Notes under the pieces: model-generated
Seen by the model: the letters and a program-made list of their open reading frames with translations, nothing else
Told to the model about the DNA's origin: nothing
Database searches by the model: none
Shown here: positions 35,184 to 45,129 of the stretch, one piece after another
Numbering within the stretch: position 1 is the first letter of the stretch
How the letters are laid out: the number at the start of each line of letters is the position of its first letter
From: Modestobacter muralis
GTDB taxonomy: Bacteria > Actinomycetota > Actinomycetes > Mycobacteriales > Geodermatophilaceae
Direction: 5' to 3'
Length of the DNA: 64,000 bases
Assembly (NCBI RefSeq): GCF_010682105.1
Contig: NZ_JAAGWH010000036.1
Location: 32,167-96,166, forward strand
Translations under genes and position numbers: made by a program

Positions 35184-35429
35184 GTGCGGTTCCGTAGCAA
35201 CAAGCGTGACCAGCGGAGCTGGCCCACGGGGCGAGCCGAGGTCGAGCTCTTCACCTTCTGGGAGAACGATCTCGCCGTCGGGTCGCCCTCGCCGCGGGAT
35301 CCCGGCCTGATCGCGCACATGGTGCCCCAGCTCAACTCGACTGCGGCCCCGGCCAGCAGTTCGCTTAAGCCGTTGTGGTGGGCCCTGGGTATTGCTGGCG
35401 TGCTGATGCTGCTGGCGGTCGTCCTGTGA
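35184..35429 (+). CDS. Small membrane-anchored protein upstream of GntR
   Basis: 81 residues from GTG 35184, with AGGAGG four bases upstream. A polar N-terminal part (RAEVELFTFWENDLAVGSPS) is followed by one C-terminal helix (LWWALGIAGVLMLLAVVL). The family is unknown. It overlaps the GntR gene by four bases (GTGA), so it is translated with the regulator; it might be a membrane partner or an anti-regulator, but this is a guess. Confidence 0.6.
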   Translation: MRFRSNKRDQRSWPTGRAEVELFTFWENDLAVGSPSPRDPGLIAHMVPQLNSTAAPASSSLKPLWWALGIAGVLMLLAVVL

Positions 35430-36262
35430 GCGATCTCGGAAGAGGTGCAGCTGGGCCAGCCAGCGCAGGAGGCTGGCGACCACTCGATCGCATTGGCGGC
35501 GTACCACTGTGGCGCCAGGTACTGGCCGATCTGCGACTGCGTCTCGATGCGGGCGAGTTCATCGAGGGCTTCCCTGGGGAGATGGATCTCGTAGGGCAGT
35601 ACCAGGTCAGCCGACACACGATCCGGGAGGCGTTGCGATCCCTCCGAGCGGAGGGGGTTGTCTCCGCCGGCCGAGGGCGGAGGCCGCGGGTCGCAACCGG
35701 CGCGCTCATCGAACAGCCGACCGGAATCGTGTACTCACTGTTCGGATCGGTGGAGTCGGCGGGCTTGAGACAGGAGTCCAGGGTCCGGAAGCTCGATGTC
35801 CGCGCTGATGCGCTCGTGGCTGTCCGGCTCGGCTTGGAGGAGTCAACACCGCTGCTGTACCTCGAGCGGCTGCGCCTGGCCGAGGGCGAACCACTCGCCT
35901 TGGACAGGGTGTGGTTGCCGGCCTCCGTGGGAGAGCCCCTCCTGGGTGCTGACTTCACCCACACCAGCCTCTACGACCAGTTGATGGCCATGACCGGCAT
36001 CTCCGTCACCGGAGGCGAGGAGACCGTTCGGGCGGTCATCCCAACCGCAGCCGAACACGCCGTGCTGAACATCGAGCCTCCGGCTGCCGCTTTCGCCGTG
36101 GAACGCACCGGCACCAGCCACGGCGTTCCGATCGAGTGGCGGCACACCCTCATCCGCGCAGACCGGTTCGCCCTGACCAGCGCCCTCGCAGCGACCCCGC
36201 GAAACGGCACCCGCGAAGACGCGGTGGACAAGCCACTGAGTCTGCTGCCCACCTACAGCTGA
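35426..36262 (+). CDS. GntR-family regulator (HutC/UTRA type)
   Basis: 278 residues from GTG 35426. The N-terminal winged helix (DLVGQYQVSRHTIREALRSL, then GVVSAGRGRRPRVA) is followed by a UTRA ligand-binding domain (LYLERLRLAEGEPLALDRVW to VPIEWRHTLIRADRF). The family responds to sugars, amino acids or other small metabolites. The nearest regulatory element is the bipartite motif about 370 bases upstream; whether it is the binding site is untested. A 38-G run starts seven bases after the stop codon. Confidence 0.9.
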   Translation: MSDLGRGAAGPASAGGWRPLDRIGGVPLWRQVLADLRLRLDAGEFIEGFPGEMDLVGQYQVSRHTIREALRSLRAEGVVSAGRGRRPRVATGALIEQPTGIVYSLFGSVESAGLRQESRVRKLDVRADALVAVRLGLEESTPLLYLERLRLAEGEPLALDRVWLPASVGEPLLGADFTHTSLYDQLMAMTGISVTGGEETVRAVIPTAAEHAVLNIEPPAAAFAVERTGTSHGVPIEWRHTLIRADRFALTSALAATPRNGTREDAVDKPLSLLPTYS

Positions 36263-36267
36263 GCGGG

Positions 36268-36649
<382 letters not shown>

Positions 36650-37405
36650 ATGTTCCACGACCCCACGATCGTCGGCAGTTGGCCGGCGCTCACCGCCCGA
36701 CTCGACGGCGATGCCGTCCTGACCCGATGGGCGACGACGGAGCCTGCACTCGCAGGGATCACCGGCGTCGCTGACCTCGTCGCTGCCTGCTCTGAGACCA
36801 GCGAGCACGAGCGCGGCAACGCCGTCCTCGGCGCACTCGTCCGCCTGGCCGCAGTCGACGGCGGACGTGACGACGATGCGCTGGACCTGCTGCTGCACCT
36901 GTTGAGCGGGCTGGTCTGGACGATGGCCCGGCAGTTGCGGGACCTGAGCCCGGACATCGTCGCCGTGGTTGTTGGTGAGCTCACCTGCCAGATCCGGCGC
37001 TACCCGTGGCAGCGCCGTCCGCGCGCGGTGGCTGCCAACCTGCGGGCCGAAACCCGTCGCGCGGTGCTCGCCGAACTGCGACCGCGAGACCGCCGCCACC
37101 CGGAACGCGGCGAGTTCCTCACCGTCGATGGTGACGTCACCCGGTTGATCCCTGCTGACCCGTGCGACGACGCCGAGGACGTCGACGTCGCCGACCTGCT
37201 GCAGTGGGCGGTCCGGTCCGGGGTGGACGCCGCGGACCTGGAGCTGCTGATCGCGACCGAGTGCGGCCGCGACCTCCAGCAGGGTGGCGACTCGAAGGTC
37301 GCCGCCGAATACGGCATCTCCACCCGCACGCTCTACCGCCGGCGGAACCGAACCATCGCCGCCCTGCGCATCGTCGCTCGGGACTACCTGGCGGCGGTCG
37401 CGTGA
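36650..37405 (+). CDS. Sigma-factor-like HTH protein, first gene of the transfer operon
   Basis: 251 residues from ATG 36650, with GGAGG eight bases upstream; an ATG at 36632 is the other option. It is largely helical; the C-terminus has a region-4-like helix-turn-helix (DSKVAAEYGISTRTLYRRRN). The middle (SGLVWTMARQLRDLSPDIVA) may be a degenerate sigma region. I infer a transcriptional control role for the transfer operon. It overlaps the next gene by four bases. Confidence 0.65.
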   Translation: MFHDPTIVGSWPALTARLDGDAVLTRWATTEPALAGITGVADLVAACSETSEHERGNAVLGALVRLAAVDGGRDDDALDLLLHLLSGLVWTMARQLRDLSPDIVAVVVGELTCQIRRYPWQRRPRAVAANLRAETRRAVLAELRPRDRRHPERGEFLTVDGDVTRLIPADPCDDAEDVDVADLLQWAVRSGVDAADLELLIATECGRDLQQGGDSKVAAEYGISTRTLYRRRNRTIAALRIVARDYLAAVA

Positions 37406-38340
37406 GCACCCCGCTGACTGCTCTCGAGAGCACGGGGTCGAGCGAGGGCCTCCATGCCGGTCACCCCGCCGAGGGGCGTCGCCCACTGGCCGTCGCCGAG
37501 GTGCAGCAGGCCTTGCGGGAACTGCGAGCAGGGCAGGTCACCCCCTGCGCCGGCGCGAGGGGTGACACCCCTCCCGAGCCTCAGACGCGCCGGGGTGACA
37601 GGACACCGGGGAGGCACCGGGCCGGGGGTGACAGTGGCCTGCCCACCGGCTGGATCACCGTACTGGCGGGGCACGCTGGCGCTGGGGCATCCACTGTGGC
37701 GTTGGCGATCAGCGATGCTGCTGCAGCAACTGGTCGACCAGCGCACCTGATCGACAACGCGCACCCCGCCCGTTCCGGCCTCGGCGCCGCAGCGTCGACG
37801 GAGCTGGGAAGCGACGACACCGGGGCCTGGCGCCGGGGCCTCCGGTCCACCGTCACCATCGACCGCCGTACAACGGATGCGTTGCCGGGCGGCTGGCCGG
37901 TGCCGGCCGGCGATCACGCGGGGGTGACGGTCCTCGATCTCGGGCTGGACGCTGACGGTCGAGCCGCCCGGACCGTCGACCGCGCACACACCGTTGTCGT
38001 CTGCCGGCCGACCGTCCCCGGTGTTCGCCTGACGGAGGCGCTCCTCGATCAGCTGGGGGACCAGGTCGTCGTCGCTGCCGTCGGTGCCGGCCGATGGCCC
38101 GGCGAGGTCGCTGCCAGCTCGGGTCCTCGACTGCGTGCTCTGCGCCTCGCCGGACGGGTCGTCGCCGTTCCGATCGAGCGGCGACTCGAGGTCACCGGCC
38201 TCACCGGCCGTCCACTGCCCAGTTCCGTCCAGGCGGCCGGCCACGCGCTGCTCGTACTGCTGGGCTCCCGGCGCCCCGGGGTCGCGCCGACGTCAGTCAC
38301 GACCACTGGTCGCGGATCTCTCCCAGGAGCATCCCGATGA
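37402..38340 (+). CDS. ParA-like ATPase with degenerate P loop
   Basis: 312 residues from GTG 37402. The N-terminal 85 residues are low-complexity, and their DNA holds five GTCACCCC/GGGGTGAC octamers. The rest has a ParA/MinD-like order: LAGHAGAGASTVALAI in the P-loop position, VTVLDLGLDADGRA in the switch II position and VVVCRPTVPGVRLTEALL. The lysines of a true Walker A are missing, so ATP use is doubtful. Similar proteins precede the TrbL-like gene in actinobacterial ICEs; the function may be partition or positioning. Confidence 0.65.
   Translation: MSTPLTALESTGSSEGLHAGHPAEGRRPLAVAEVQQALRELRAGQVTPCAGARGDTPPEPQTRRGDRTPGRHRAGGDSGLPTGWITVLAGHAGAGASTVALAISDAAAATGRPAHLIDNAHPARSGLGAAASTELGSDDTGAWRRGLRSTVTIDRRTTDALPGGWPVPAGDHAGVTVLDLGLDADGRAARTVDRAHTVVVCRPTVPGVRLTEALLDQLGDQVVVAAVGAGRWPGEVAASSGPRLRALRLAGRVVAVPIERRLEVTGLTGRPLPSSVQAAGHALLVLLGSRRPGVAPTSVTTTGRGSLPGASR
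37460..37632. repeat. Cluster of GTCACCCC/GGGGTGAC octamers inside the ParA-like gene
   Basis: GTCACCCC occurs at 37460-37467 and 37537-37544, and GGGGTGAC at 37559-37566, 37592-37599 and 37625-37632; another copy is at 37921-37928. The same octamer forms both arms of the repeat at 36556-36589. Five copies in 173 bases, in both orientations, resemble centromere or iteron arrays. Confidence 0.55.
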
Positions 38341-38627
38341 CCGCCCGGCTCGCAGACTCATTGATGGCGGCAGGCGTCTGCCCGGCGGCACCACCCGGCA
38401 TGCAGGTCTACGCCGACCAGATCCAGTCGTGGGTCAAGTGGGGCGTCCTGGCCGTCCTGGCGATCTGCTTCTTCGCCAGCGTCGGGATGCTCATCTGGGG
38501 CCGGGTCACCCACCACCCCCGAGGGGCCCGGCTGGGGATGGACGGAATCTTGATCTGCCTGGTCGGCGCGATCCTCTACGTCGTCGGGTACGTCATCGTC
38601 CTGTCGATCGTCGGGACCGGCTGCTGA
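38337..38627 (+). CDS. Small integral membrane protein (VirB2-like position)
   Basis: 96 residues from ATG 38337. There are two helices (WVKWGVLAVLAICFFASVGM and ILICLVGAILYVVGYVIVL) joined by a short polar loop, and Cys near both ends. Size, topology and position just before the TrbL-like gene recall VirB2/TrbC pilins or small transfer-complex membrane proteins. There is no sequence proof. Confidence 0.6.
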   Translation: MTARLADSLMAAGVCPAAPPGMQVYADQIQSWVKWGVLAVLAICFFASVGMLIWGRVTHHPRGARLGMDGILICLVGAILYVVGYVIVLSIVGTGC

Positions 38628-39466
38628 TGCTGGGCGATCGGCGCGGCCGTCAGCCGCACGGCCTCCCATGGTCACGGCGGAAGATGCGGACCCTGCTGAC
38701 CGGTGCGGGCGTCGCGGTCGCAGTCCTGGCAGCAGGTCTTGTGCTGGCTGTCCTGCACGCCGTCCGCCCGGCCTCCGGGCCCACGGGCTCTGATCGTGCG
38801 GGCGGTGCGGTCGGGTCCGGAGCCGCACCAGCCACCGAGGCGACCGACCGGACCTCACCCGAGGACTCCCTGGCCGCCAGGCCGATGCCGGAAGTCCCGG
38901 AGTCGGCTTCACACCCCGCGCCCGTCTCGAACCTCGATCCGGGCGCGCCCATCCTGCTTCCCCCGGCAACCAGGACCGGACCGGTCGGCGTACCGACGGG
39001 CTTCCCCCGCACGCCGGAAGGAGCGTTGGCGCAGCTCGTCGCGATCGACCAGATCGCTCTTGAGTCCGGCTCGCTGGCCGGCGCACGTGCCGTGATCAGA
39101 GCCTGGGCCATGCCCGGCGGCCCGACGACCACGAGCTGGTCCGGCGTGCGCGCAGTCGAACGGCTCCTCGATGGCGCAGGCCTGTCGGGCGGTGGCTCGA
39201 CGCATTTCGCCGTCGTGCTGACGCCGCTGATGGGTCTGATCAAGGGCAGTGTCGGGCCGGACTTCGTCGTCCCCTGTGTCGACTTCGAAATCGACGTCAC
39301 GCTGCAACGGACTGCCCGGGGGGCGGTGGCGGACTGCCAGCGAATGGTCTGGCAGACCGACCGGTGGTTGATCGGGCCGGGCGCTGAACCGTTCACGCCA
39401 CCGTCAGTGTGGCCCGGCACGGATGTCGCTTTCAGCGTCGGCTACCGGGACCTGCGACATGAGTAA
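38627..39466 (+). CDS. Membrane-anchored exported protein of the transfer operon
   Basis: 279 residues from ATG 38627, overlapping the previous stop by one base. A short basic N-terminus, one helix (LLTGAGVAVAVLAAGLVLAVL), a Pro/Ser-rich linker and an extracytoplasmic domain (from TPEGALAQLVAIDQIALESG to the end) with two cysteines. The layout is like VirB8/TraM-type assembly proteins, but I cannot prove homology. It is coupled to the TrbL-like gene by an 8-base overlap. Confidence 0.65.
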   Translation: MLGDRRGRQPHGLPWSRRKMRTLLTGAGVAVAVLAAGLVLAVLHAVRPASGPTGSDRAGGAVGSGAAPATEATDRTSPEDSLAARPMPEVPESASHPAPVSNLDPGAPILLPPATRTGPVGVPTGFPRTPEGALAQLVAIDQIALESGSLAGARAVIRAWAMPGGPTTTSWSGVRAVERLLDGAGLSGGGSTHFAVVLTPLMGLIKGSVGPDFVVPCVDFEIDVTLQRTARGAVADCQRMVWQTDRWLIGPGAEPFTPPSVWPGTDVAFSVGYRDLRHE

Positions 39467-40916
39467 CGACGTCCTGGCCATCGACCTCAATCCACTGAAC
39501 TGGTTGGGGGACGCGGCCTCTGCCGCGGTTGCGGACGTCTGGACGGCGGCGATGGTCAGCATCTGGTCGGCGGGGCTCTGGCTGCTCAGCCTCGCCTTCG
39601 AGGTCGTCGATGCGTTCACGACGCCGGACGTTTCTGCGGACGGGCCGATGGGCGCAGTGCTGCCGACGACGCTCTGGATCGGTGCCTCGGTGGCAGCGAC
39701 CATGATGTTCGTCCAGCTGACCGTGGCCCTGGTCCGTCGCGACGGACAGTCCCTCGGCCGGGTACTGCTCGGTATCGGCCAGTTCGGTCTCGTGTGGGTC
39801 GGCTACCTGGGGGTGGCCGCCGGCCTGGTCGCGGCCGCTGCAGGCCTGTCCCGCGGGATCCTGCAGGCCATGTTGCGGGTCGACAGCCTGTCGGCGTTCG
39901 ATCCCGGTAGCTCGTGGCCGCGCGAGGTGGTGGACGCAACGGCGGCCACCGTGCTCGGCCTCTCGTCGTTGCTCCTGCTCATCCCCGCGTCGTTCTTCTA
40001 CCTGGTGATCTCGCTGGTTCGGGCGGCCGCGCTGATCATCCTGGTCGCCACCGCGCCCATTGCGGCCGCCGGGTTGCTCAACGACAGCACGCAGGCGTGG
40101 TTCTGGAAGAGCCTGCGTTGGTTCTTCTCCTGCCTGCTCATCGCGCCGACCGCGGCCCTGGTGCTGGGCATCGGCGTGCAACTGTCCGCCGGCGTCGTCG
40201 CCGGCGAGGGTGACTCCACCGCACAGGCCGCAGGAGCAGCAGTGATCGGCGCGATCATGGTGGCGATCGGTGCCCTGTGTCCGCTCGTGCTCTTCCGGCT
40301 GCTGGCGTTCGTGGATCCGGGCACCGCGTCGGGGTCGGCGCTACGGCAGTCGTGGGGTGATGCCGGCGGGTTGTCCGGGGTCCTGTCCGGCGGCAAGCAG
40401 GCGTCGGGTAGCGGTGCCGCTGCGCAGAGCGGTGGCGATGGACGCTCGCAGGGGGAGGCCGCCGCCGAAGCGCAGTCCGCGAGCCGGCTCAGCTCGATGC
40501 TCGGGGCGGTCGGCTCGGCGGTGGGCGCCAGCACCGGCGCGGCGGCTTCGGTTGCCCACCGGGCCGTCGACGTCGCCTCGGACGTGCTCGGCTCGACCGG
40601 CGTCGGGCACCCCGGTCACAGCCTGATGTCGACCGGTCAGCGCCGCAGCCGACGCGCGAGCGGAAGCGGTCAGGCGGCCGCCGCTGGCGCCACGACCGGC
40701 TCTGGCTCTGGTGGAGGTGCTGGCACTCCCGACGCTTCGGCAGACGGCGGGGGAGGTGCCCTTCCCCATCCTTCGCGAGCAACATCCCCGTCGGGTGGGG
40801 GGCCGGGGATCTCTGCGGAGCCGCCGGGCCGGAGCGGAGGCCTGGCGACCTGGGCGAAGGCCGAGCCGGCCGTCGGCGCCGCGGCTCCCGAGGTGGCTGC
40901 GGTGGTGGCTCTGTGA
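39459..40916 (+). CDS. TrbL/VirB6-like polytopic channel protein
   Basis: 485 residues from ATG 39459. Six or more helices in the first 300 residues (AAMVSIWSAGLWLLSLAFEV, TLWIGASVAATMMFVQLTVA, LLLLIPASFFYLVISLV), including the conserved ALIILVATAPIAAAGLLNDS and WFWKSLRWFFSCLLIAP. The C-terminal 180 residues are Gly/Ser/Ala-rich and disordered. It should be the inner-membrane channel part of the type IV secretion machine. It overlaps the SCO6880-like gene by four bases. Confidence 0.82.
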   Translation: MSNDVLAIDLNPLNWLGDAASAAVADVWTAAMVSIWSAGLWLLSLAFEVVDAFTTPDVSADGPMGAVLPTTLWIGASVAATMMFVQLTVALVRRDGQSLGRVLLGIGQFGLVWVGYLGVAAGLVAAAAGLSRGILQAMLRVDSLSAFDPGSSWPREVVDATAATVLGLSSLLLLIPASFFYLVISLVRAAALIILVATAPIAAAGLLNDSTQAWFWKSLRWFFSCLLIAPTAALVLGIGVQLSAGVVAGEGDSTAQAAGAAVIGAIMVAIGALCPLVLFRLLAFVDPGTASGSALRQSWGDAGGLSGVLSGGKQASGSGAAAQSGGDGRSQGEAAAEAQSASRLSSMLGAVGSAVGASTGAAASVAHRAVDVASDVLGSTGVGHPGHSLMSTGQRRSRRASGSGQAAAAGATTGSGSGGGAGTPDASADGGGGALPHPSRATSPSGGGPGISAEPPGRSGGLATWAKAEPAVGAAAPEVAAVVAL

Positions 40917-42442
40917 CCGTGTCAGCCGGACCGGTCCGCTATGGGTCGTGGTCGAAGGACAAGCCGGGTTGGTTTGGCGGGCTCAGCGCTCGGGCCTGGA
41001 TCGGCGTGGCGCTGTCGGGTCTTCCCATGGTGCTCGCTGCGGGTGCGAATCGATGGCTGCTGGCACTGGCGTGGGCACCCGCCTGGGCGGTCCTGGTCGT
41101 GCTGCTGGCCGTTCCCGTGAGGGGGCGGTCGGCGTTCCGCTGGGCGCTCGATTTGCTGCTCCGCGGGATCGGTGGCGCGCTGGGCTGGACCGACTGGCAG
41201 TCCCGGGCCGCTGCCGGCACCACTGGTGACCTGGATGACGCTGACCTGCCGGGCGTCCTGTCCGGGATCCAGACCCATGACGGTCCGCCCTTCGGCCCGC
41301 TGCTGGCCCGCCCGGTCGTCGTCGCCGACCACCGGGAGCGGACCTGGGCCGTGGTAGCTCGGATCACCCACCCCGGGATCGGTATGTCTGAGTCCACCGC
41401 TCGCACGCGGATGGGCATCGGACTTGCTGAGCTGCTGGAGGGCGCGGCCACCACCGAGCTGGTGTCGGTCGTCGCCCTGCAGGTTCGGACACTGCCCGAC
41501 GACGGTGCCGAACGCGCCGCGTGGCAACAGACCCATCTGCGCCCCGAGGCCCCGCGGCTCGCGCGGGCGGTCACTGCAGAGCTCGCCGCGGTGATGACCC
41601 ATGCCGGGGTGCGACACGAGGCGTTCGTGACGCTGGTCGTACCGGAACGTCGGATCCACCGCCAGGCCAAGGAAGCCGGAGGCGGCGTCGACGGCCGTGC
41701 TCGCGTGCTCTACGGGGTGATGGGCGAGATCGAGGCCCGGCTGGTCGGACCGGTGGGCTGCACGAGCGTGACCTGGCTGGACTCTCCCGGGCTCGCGTCG
41801 GCCATCCGCACCGGGTTCGCCCCGGGTGACCGCGCCGGGTTGGCGACCGCCGAGCTGGCAGCACGCACCGACTCGGGCATCGCCGCGGTACTGCCGATGG
41901 CCGCTGCGGGGCCGACCGCAGCGCCTCCACCGGAACGGCGCCACTACGTGCACGACGCCTGGCACTCGGCGACCTGCACCGTCCTGCTGCCCGACAAGGG
42001 TGCGGTCATGGGTGCCCTCGCGCCGGTCCTCACCCCGACGGCGGCGGGGGAGCGTCGGTGCGCCACGGTCTTCTTCGAACCGATCAGCTCCACCAGGGCG
42101 GACCGGATGGTCGGCAACGAGTCGATGAGTTCCGAGCTGGCGACTGAACTCCGGCGCCGCGGCGGCTTCAGGGAGCGGGCGGCACACCGTCGCGACGCGG
42201 CGCGGGTCGAGGGTCAGGACGTGCGACTGGCCCAGGGCAATGCGCTCGTCCGCGTGTCCGTCGCGGTGTCGGTGACCGTGCCGAGCACGTGGTCCATCAC
42301 CGACTACGGCCGCCGGCTGGAGGCGAGCGTCACCGGGAGCGGGTTCAAGCCGTTGCGGCTCGACCTCGCCCAGGACTCCGCGTTCGCTGCCGCATGCATC
42401 CCGCTCGGGATCGGGTTGCCCCGGCGCCGAGGTGCCCAGTGA
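40913..42442 (+). CDS. SCO6880-family type IV secretion protein (VirB3/VirB4 N-domain-like)
   Basis: 509 residues from GTG 40913. The N-terminus (VRYGSWSKDKPGWFGGLSAR) and two early helices resemble a PrgI/VirB3-like part. The rest is the alpha/beta N-terminal domain of VirB4 ATPases without the P loop (RTWAVVARITHPGIGM, RRHYVHDAWHSATC, SSTRADRMVGNES). In actinobacterial ICEs this protein precedes a separate ATPase, as here. Together the two rebuild VirB4. Confidence 0.85.
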   Translation: MTVSAGPVRYGSWSKDKPGWFGGLSARAWIGVALSGLPMVLAAGANRWLLALAWAPAWAVLVVLLAVPVRGRSAFRWALDLLLRGIGGALGWTDWQSRAAAGTTGDLDDADLPGVLSGIQTHDGPPFGPLLARPVVVADHRERTWAVVARITHPGIGMSESTARTRMGIGLAELLEGAATTELVSVVALQVRTLPDDGAERAAWQQTHLRPEAPRLARAVTAELAAVMTHAGVRHEAFVTLVVPERRIHRQAKEAGGGVDGRARVLYGVMGEIEARLVGPVGCTSVTWLDSPGLASAIRTGFAPGDRAGLATAELAARTDSGIAAVLPMAAAGPTAAPPPERRHYVHDAWHSATCTVLLPDKGAVMGALAPVLTPTAAGERRCATVFFEPISSTRADRMVGNESMSSELATELRRRGGFRERAAHRRDAARVEGQDVRLAQGNALVRVSVAVSVTVPSTWSITDYGRRLEASVTGSGFKPLRLDLAQDSAFAAACIPLGIGLPRRRGAQ

Positions 42443-43959
42443 GCAGCCGCCGCATCGGCCGTGAGCGGCAGAGCACTCGGGGCAGGGGAGTGGCGCAGCT
42501 CGTCTCGGACTTCGGCCACGAATTGCCACCGTTGCTCTCGCCGCCGGCTCGCCCAGCCGACGTCGACCCCTTCGACTCGCTGGTCGGCCGACGTGGCCGA
42601 ACCGGCCAGGCCGCCGGCTGGGCGGCGGTGCCTGCCCCGCTGGCCGTCTACCGGATGACCTCGGAGCAGGTCGGCGGGGTCTGGCCACTGATCGCGGGCG
42701 ACGGCCTGCCGCCGGGCGGTGCACTGCTCGGCATCGACTACCTCTCCGGCGGAGCCTTCTCCGCTGATCCGATCGGCTGGACGCTCAACAGCGTCGCCGG
42801 CGTCACCAACCCGAACATGATCTTCTTCGGTGCACCGGGCCGAGGGAAGTCCGGCACGGTCAAGATGTTCGCCCTTCGGCAGATGGCCTACGGCTACCGC
42901 ACGCTGGTGCTCGGCGACGTCAAGGACGAGTACGAGCCGCTCTGCCGGGCTCTGCAGGTCCAGCCGCACGCGGTCGGTCACGGCCTCCCTGCGCGGATCA
43001 ACCCGCTGGACTTCGGGCCACTGGGCAACGACTGGACCCAGCTGCCCCGGGCGGAGGCACGGCGCCGCGCGGCGATGGTGTTCTCCCGCTGGCTGCTGCT
43101 CATCCGAGGGCTCGTCGGCTCCCAGCACGTGCCGTTCGGCCCGACCGCAGAGACCGCTGTCGGGCACGTCCTCCGCGACCTGACCGGCTACACCGACGGA
43201 GCCGACCGGATGCGGGAGGTGACCATCCCTCAGCTCTGGCAGGCGCTTCGCGCGCCCAGCGACGAACTCGTCGACGCGTGCCGCTACGCCGGCCGACAAC
43301 ACTTCCTGGACGAGACCCGGCCGGTACGCGATGCACTCGGAGCCCTGGTCACCGGACACCTGGCGGGCCTCTTCGACGCACCGACCACCATCTCGGTCGA
43401 CTGGCGTGCACCGATCCAGTCGCTGTCCCTGTCCCGGCTGGACTCTCTGGGTGACGAGGCCGTCGGCGTGGCGCTCACCTGCCTGAACTCCTGGGGCCGG
43501 GCGATGACCCAGCTGGCCGAGCCCGGCGACCTGCGGATCGTCATCCGGGACGAGTGCTGGAAGCAGATGCGGCTTGGCACCGACGCGGTCAAGTCCCTGG
43601 ACGCAGACCTGCGGCTGTCGCGGAACGACGGGTGCATCCAGGTCGTCATCGCGCACAAGCCCTCGGACATGTTGACCGTCGGCGACGCGGGCAGCCAGGC
43701 GGTGGCCATCGCCAAGGACCTGCTGCACCTCTGCGCCACGAAGGTGCTGCTCGGCCAGGACGATCAGATCGGTGACGAGCTCTCCGAGCTGCTCGGTCTC
43801 AGCCCCATGGCCGAACAGATCGTCACCGACTGGGCTGCCGCGGCCAGGGGCCGAGCGCTCTGGCTGGTCGGCAGCCACGTGGCGAAGGTGCAGACCGTCC
43901 GGACCTCGTTGGACGTCACCCTGACCGACACCAACGACGCCCTGGGGACACCGGCATGA
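42439..43959 (+). CDS. VirB4/TraC-like conjugation ATPase
   Basis: 506 residues from GTG 42439. The P-loop ATPase domain starts near residue 115: Walker A FFGAPGRGKSGTVK, switch LGDVKDEYEPLCRAL, Walker B LRIVIRDECWKQM and a sensor region VVIAHKPSDML. It powers the type IV secretion machine. It is coupled to the SCO6880-like gene in front and the peptidase behind by 4-base overlaps. Confidence 0.9.
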   Translation: MSSRRIGRERQSTRGRGVAQLVSDFGHELPPLLSPPARPADVDPFDSLVGRRGRTGQAAGWAAVPAPLAVYRMTSEQVGGVWPLIAGDGLPPGGALLGIDYLSGGAFSADPIGWTLNSVAGVTNPNMIFFGAPGRGKSGTVKMFALRQMAYGYRTLVLGDVKDEYEPLCRALQVQPHAVGHGLPARINPLDFGPLGNDWTQLPRAEARRRAAMVFSRWLLLIRGLVGSQHVPFGPTAETAVGHVLRDLTGYTDGADRMREVTIPQLWQALRAPSDELVDACRYAGRQHFLDETRPVRDALGALVTGHLAGLFDAPTTISVDWRAPIQSLSLSRLDSLGDEAVGVALTCLNSWGRAMTQLAEPGDLRIVIRDECWKQMRLGTDAVKSLDADLRLSRNDGCIQVVIAHKPSDMLTVGDAGSQAVAIAKDLLHLCATKVLLGQDDQIGDELSELLGLSPMAEQIVTDWAAAARGRALWLVGSHVAKVQTVRTSLDVTLTDTNDALGTPA

Positions 43960-45107
43960 CCGGGACGGCGAAACGCATGGTGAGGGCCTGGCTGTGGAAG
44001 GCCGCCCTCCCGCTCGCACTGCCGGTGCTGGCCGCGCTCACGTTGCTCATCCCGCTGGCCGTCCTCGCCGCCGCGGCCACACCGACGGCATTGGCGTCGT
44101 CAGCCTGCTCGACAGCCGGTACCGGAGCCACCGTCGCCGGCATCGAGCTGGACGCCGTCCAGATGGCTCACGCACAGACCATCGTCACCGCCGGTACGGC
44201 CCGAGGCCTGGACTCCTACGCGGCCACCGTGGCGCTGGCGACCGCCTGGCAGGAGTCGCGGCTGCGGATGCTGGCCAACGACGGCAGCAGCCCTGAGCTG
44301 ACGCCGGAGCAGGCTGCGGTGACCGCCGCCAGCCTGACTCATCCGCACGACGGGCTCGGCTCGGACCACGACAGCGTCAACACCTTCCAGCAGCGGTGGA
44401 TCGCCGGCTGGGGGACCGTCGCCCAGCTGATGGACCCCGTCTACGCCGCTGACGCCTTCTACACCCGGCTCGTCGCTGTGCCGAACTGGGAGTCCATCCC
44501 GCTGACCCGGGCCGCGCAGGCCGTGCAGGTCTCGGCCTACGGGGATGCCTACGCCCGATGGGAGCCGCTCGCCCGGCAACTCACTGCGATGCTGTGGCCG
44601 GCAGCGCAGAGGGCGGCTGCAGGTCCGGCGGGTGCGGTGGCCGGCGTCTGCCCCGCCCTGCCGGTGCCGGCCGGCGCATGGACCCGACCCACCACGGGCC
44701 AGCTGACCTCCGGGTTCGGGTTTCGCTGGGGCAGCCAGCACGCCGGCGTCGACTTCGCCGGCCCCCGTGGCACCCCCGTGTACGCCGCCGCAGCCGGCAC
44801 CGTGGTCAGCGCTGCCTGCACCAGCACCTACTGCGACCGCGACGGCAGCCTTGACCTCAAGGGCTACGGCAACCTCGTCGAGCTCGACCACGGCGATGGG
44901 GTGGCGACCCGCTATGCCCATCTCTCGGGCTACACCGTCACTCCCGGGCAGCAGGTCCCCGCGGGTGCGCTGCTCGGGTACCAGGGCGCCACCGGCAACA
45001 GCACCGGCGTCCACCTGCACTTCGAGGTCCGTGTCCACGGCGCACCCGTTGACCCCGTGCCCTGGCTGGCCGACCGCGGCGTCGACCTGCCGTCCACCGC
45101 CGGCTGA
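43956..45107 (+). CDS. Cell-wall hydrolase with M23 (LytM) peptidase domain
   Basis: 383 residues from ATG 43956. An N-terminal helix, then a region with the transglycosylase-like ATAWQESRLRMLAND and FQQRWIAGWGTVAQLMDP, then an M23 domain with zinc ligands in HAGVDFAGPRGTP and HLHFEVRVHG. It should open peptidoglycan for the transfer apparatus. NlpC/P60 or M23 hydrolases are standard in Gram-positive conjugation modules. Confidence 0.9.
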   Translation: MTGTAKRMVRAWLWKAALPLALPVLAALTLLIPLAVLAAAATPTALASSACSTAGTGATVAGIELDAVQMAHAQTIVTAGTARGLDSYAATVALATAWQESRLRMLANDGSSPELTPEQAAVTAASLTHPHDGLGSDHDSVNTFQQRWIAGWGTVAQLMDPVYAADAFYTRLVAVPNWESIPLTRAAQAVQVSAYGDAYARWEPLARQLTAMLWPAAQRAAAGPAGAVAGVCPALPVPAGAWTRPTTGQLTSGFGFRWGSQHAGVDFAGPRGTPVYAAAAGTVVSAACTSTYCDRDGSLDLKGYGNLVELDHGDGVATRYAHLSGYTVTPGQQVPAGALLGYQGATGNSTGVHLHFEVRVHGAPVDPVPWLADRGVDLPSTAG

Positions 45108-45129
45108 CCGGCAGAGAAGGGAACGAGAC

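Noticed and set aside
37460..37632. CRISPR array
   Set aside because: The GTCACCCC/GGGGTGAC octamers are short, irregularly spaced and in both orientations; no repeat-spacer periodicity and no cas genes.
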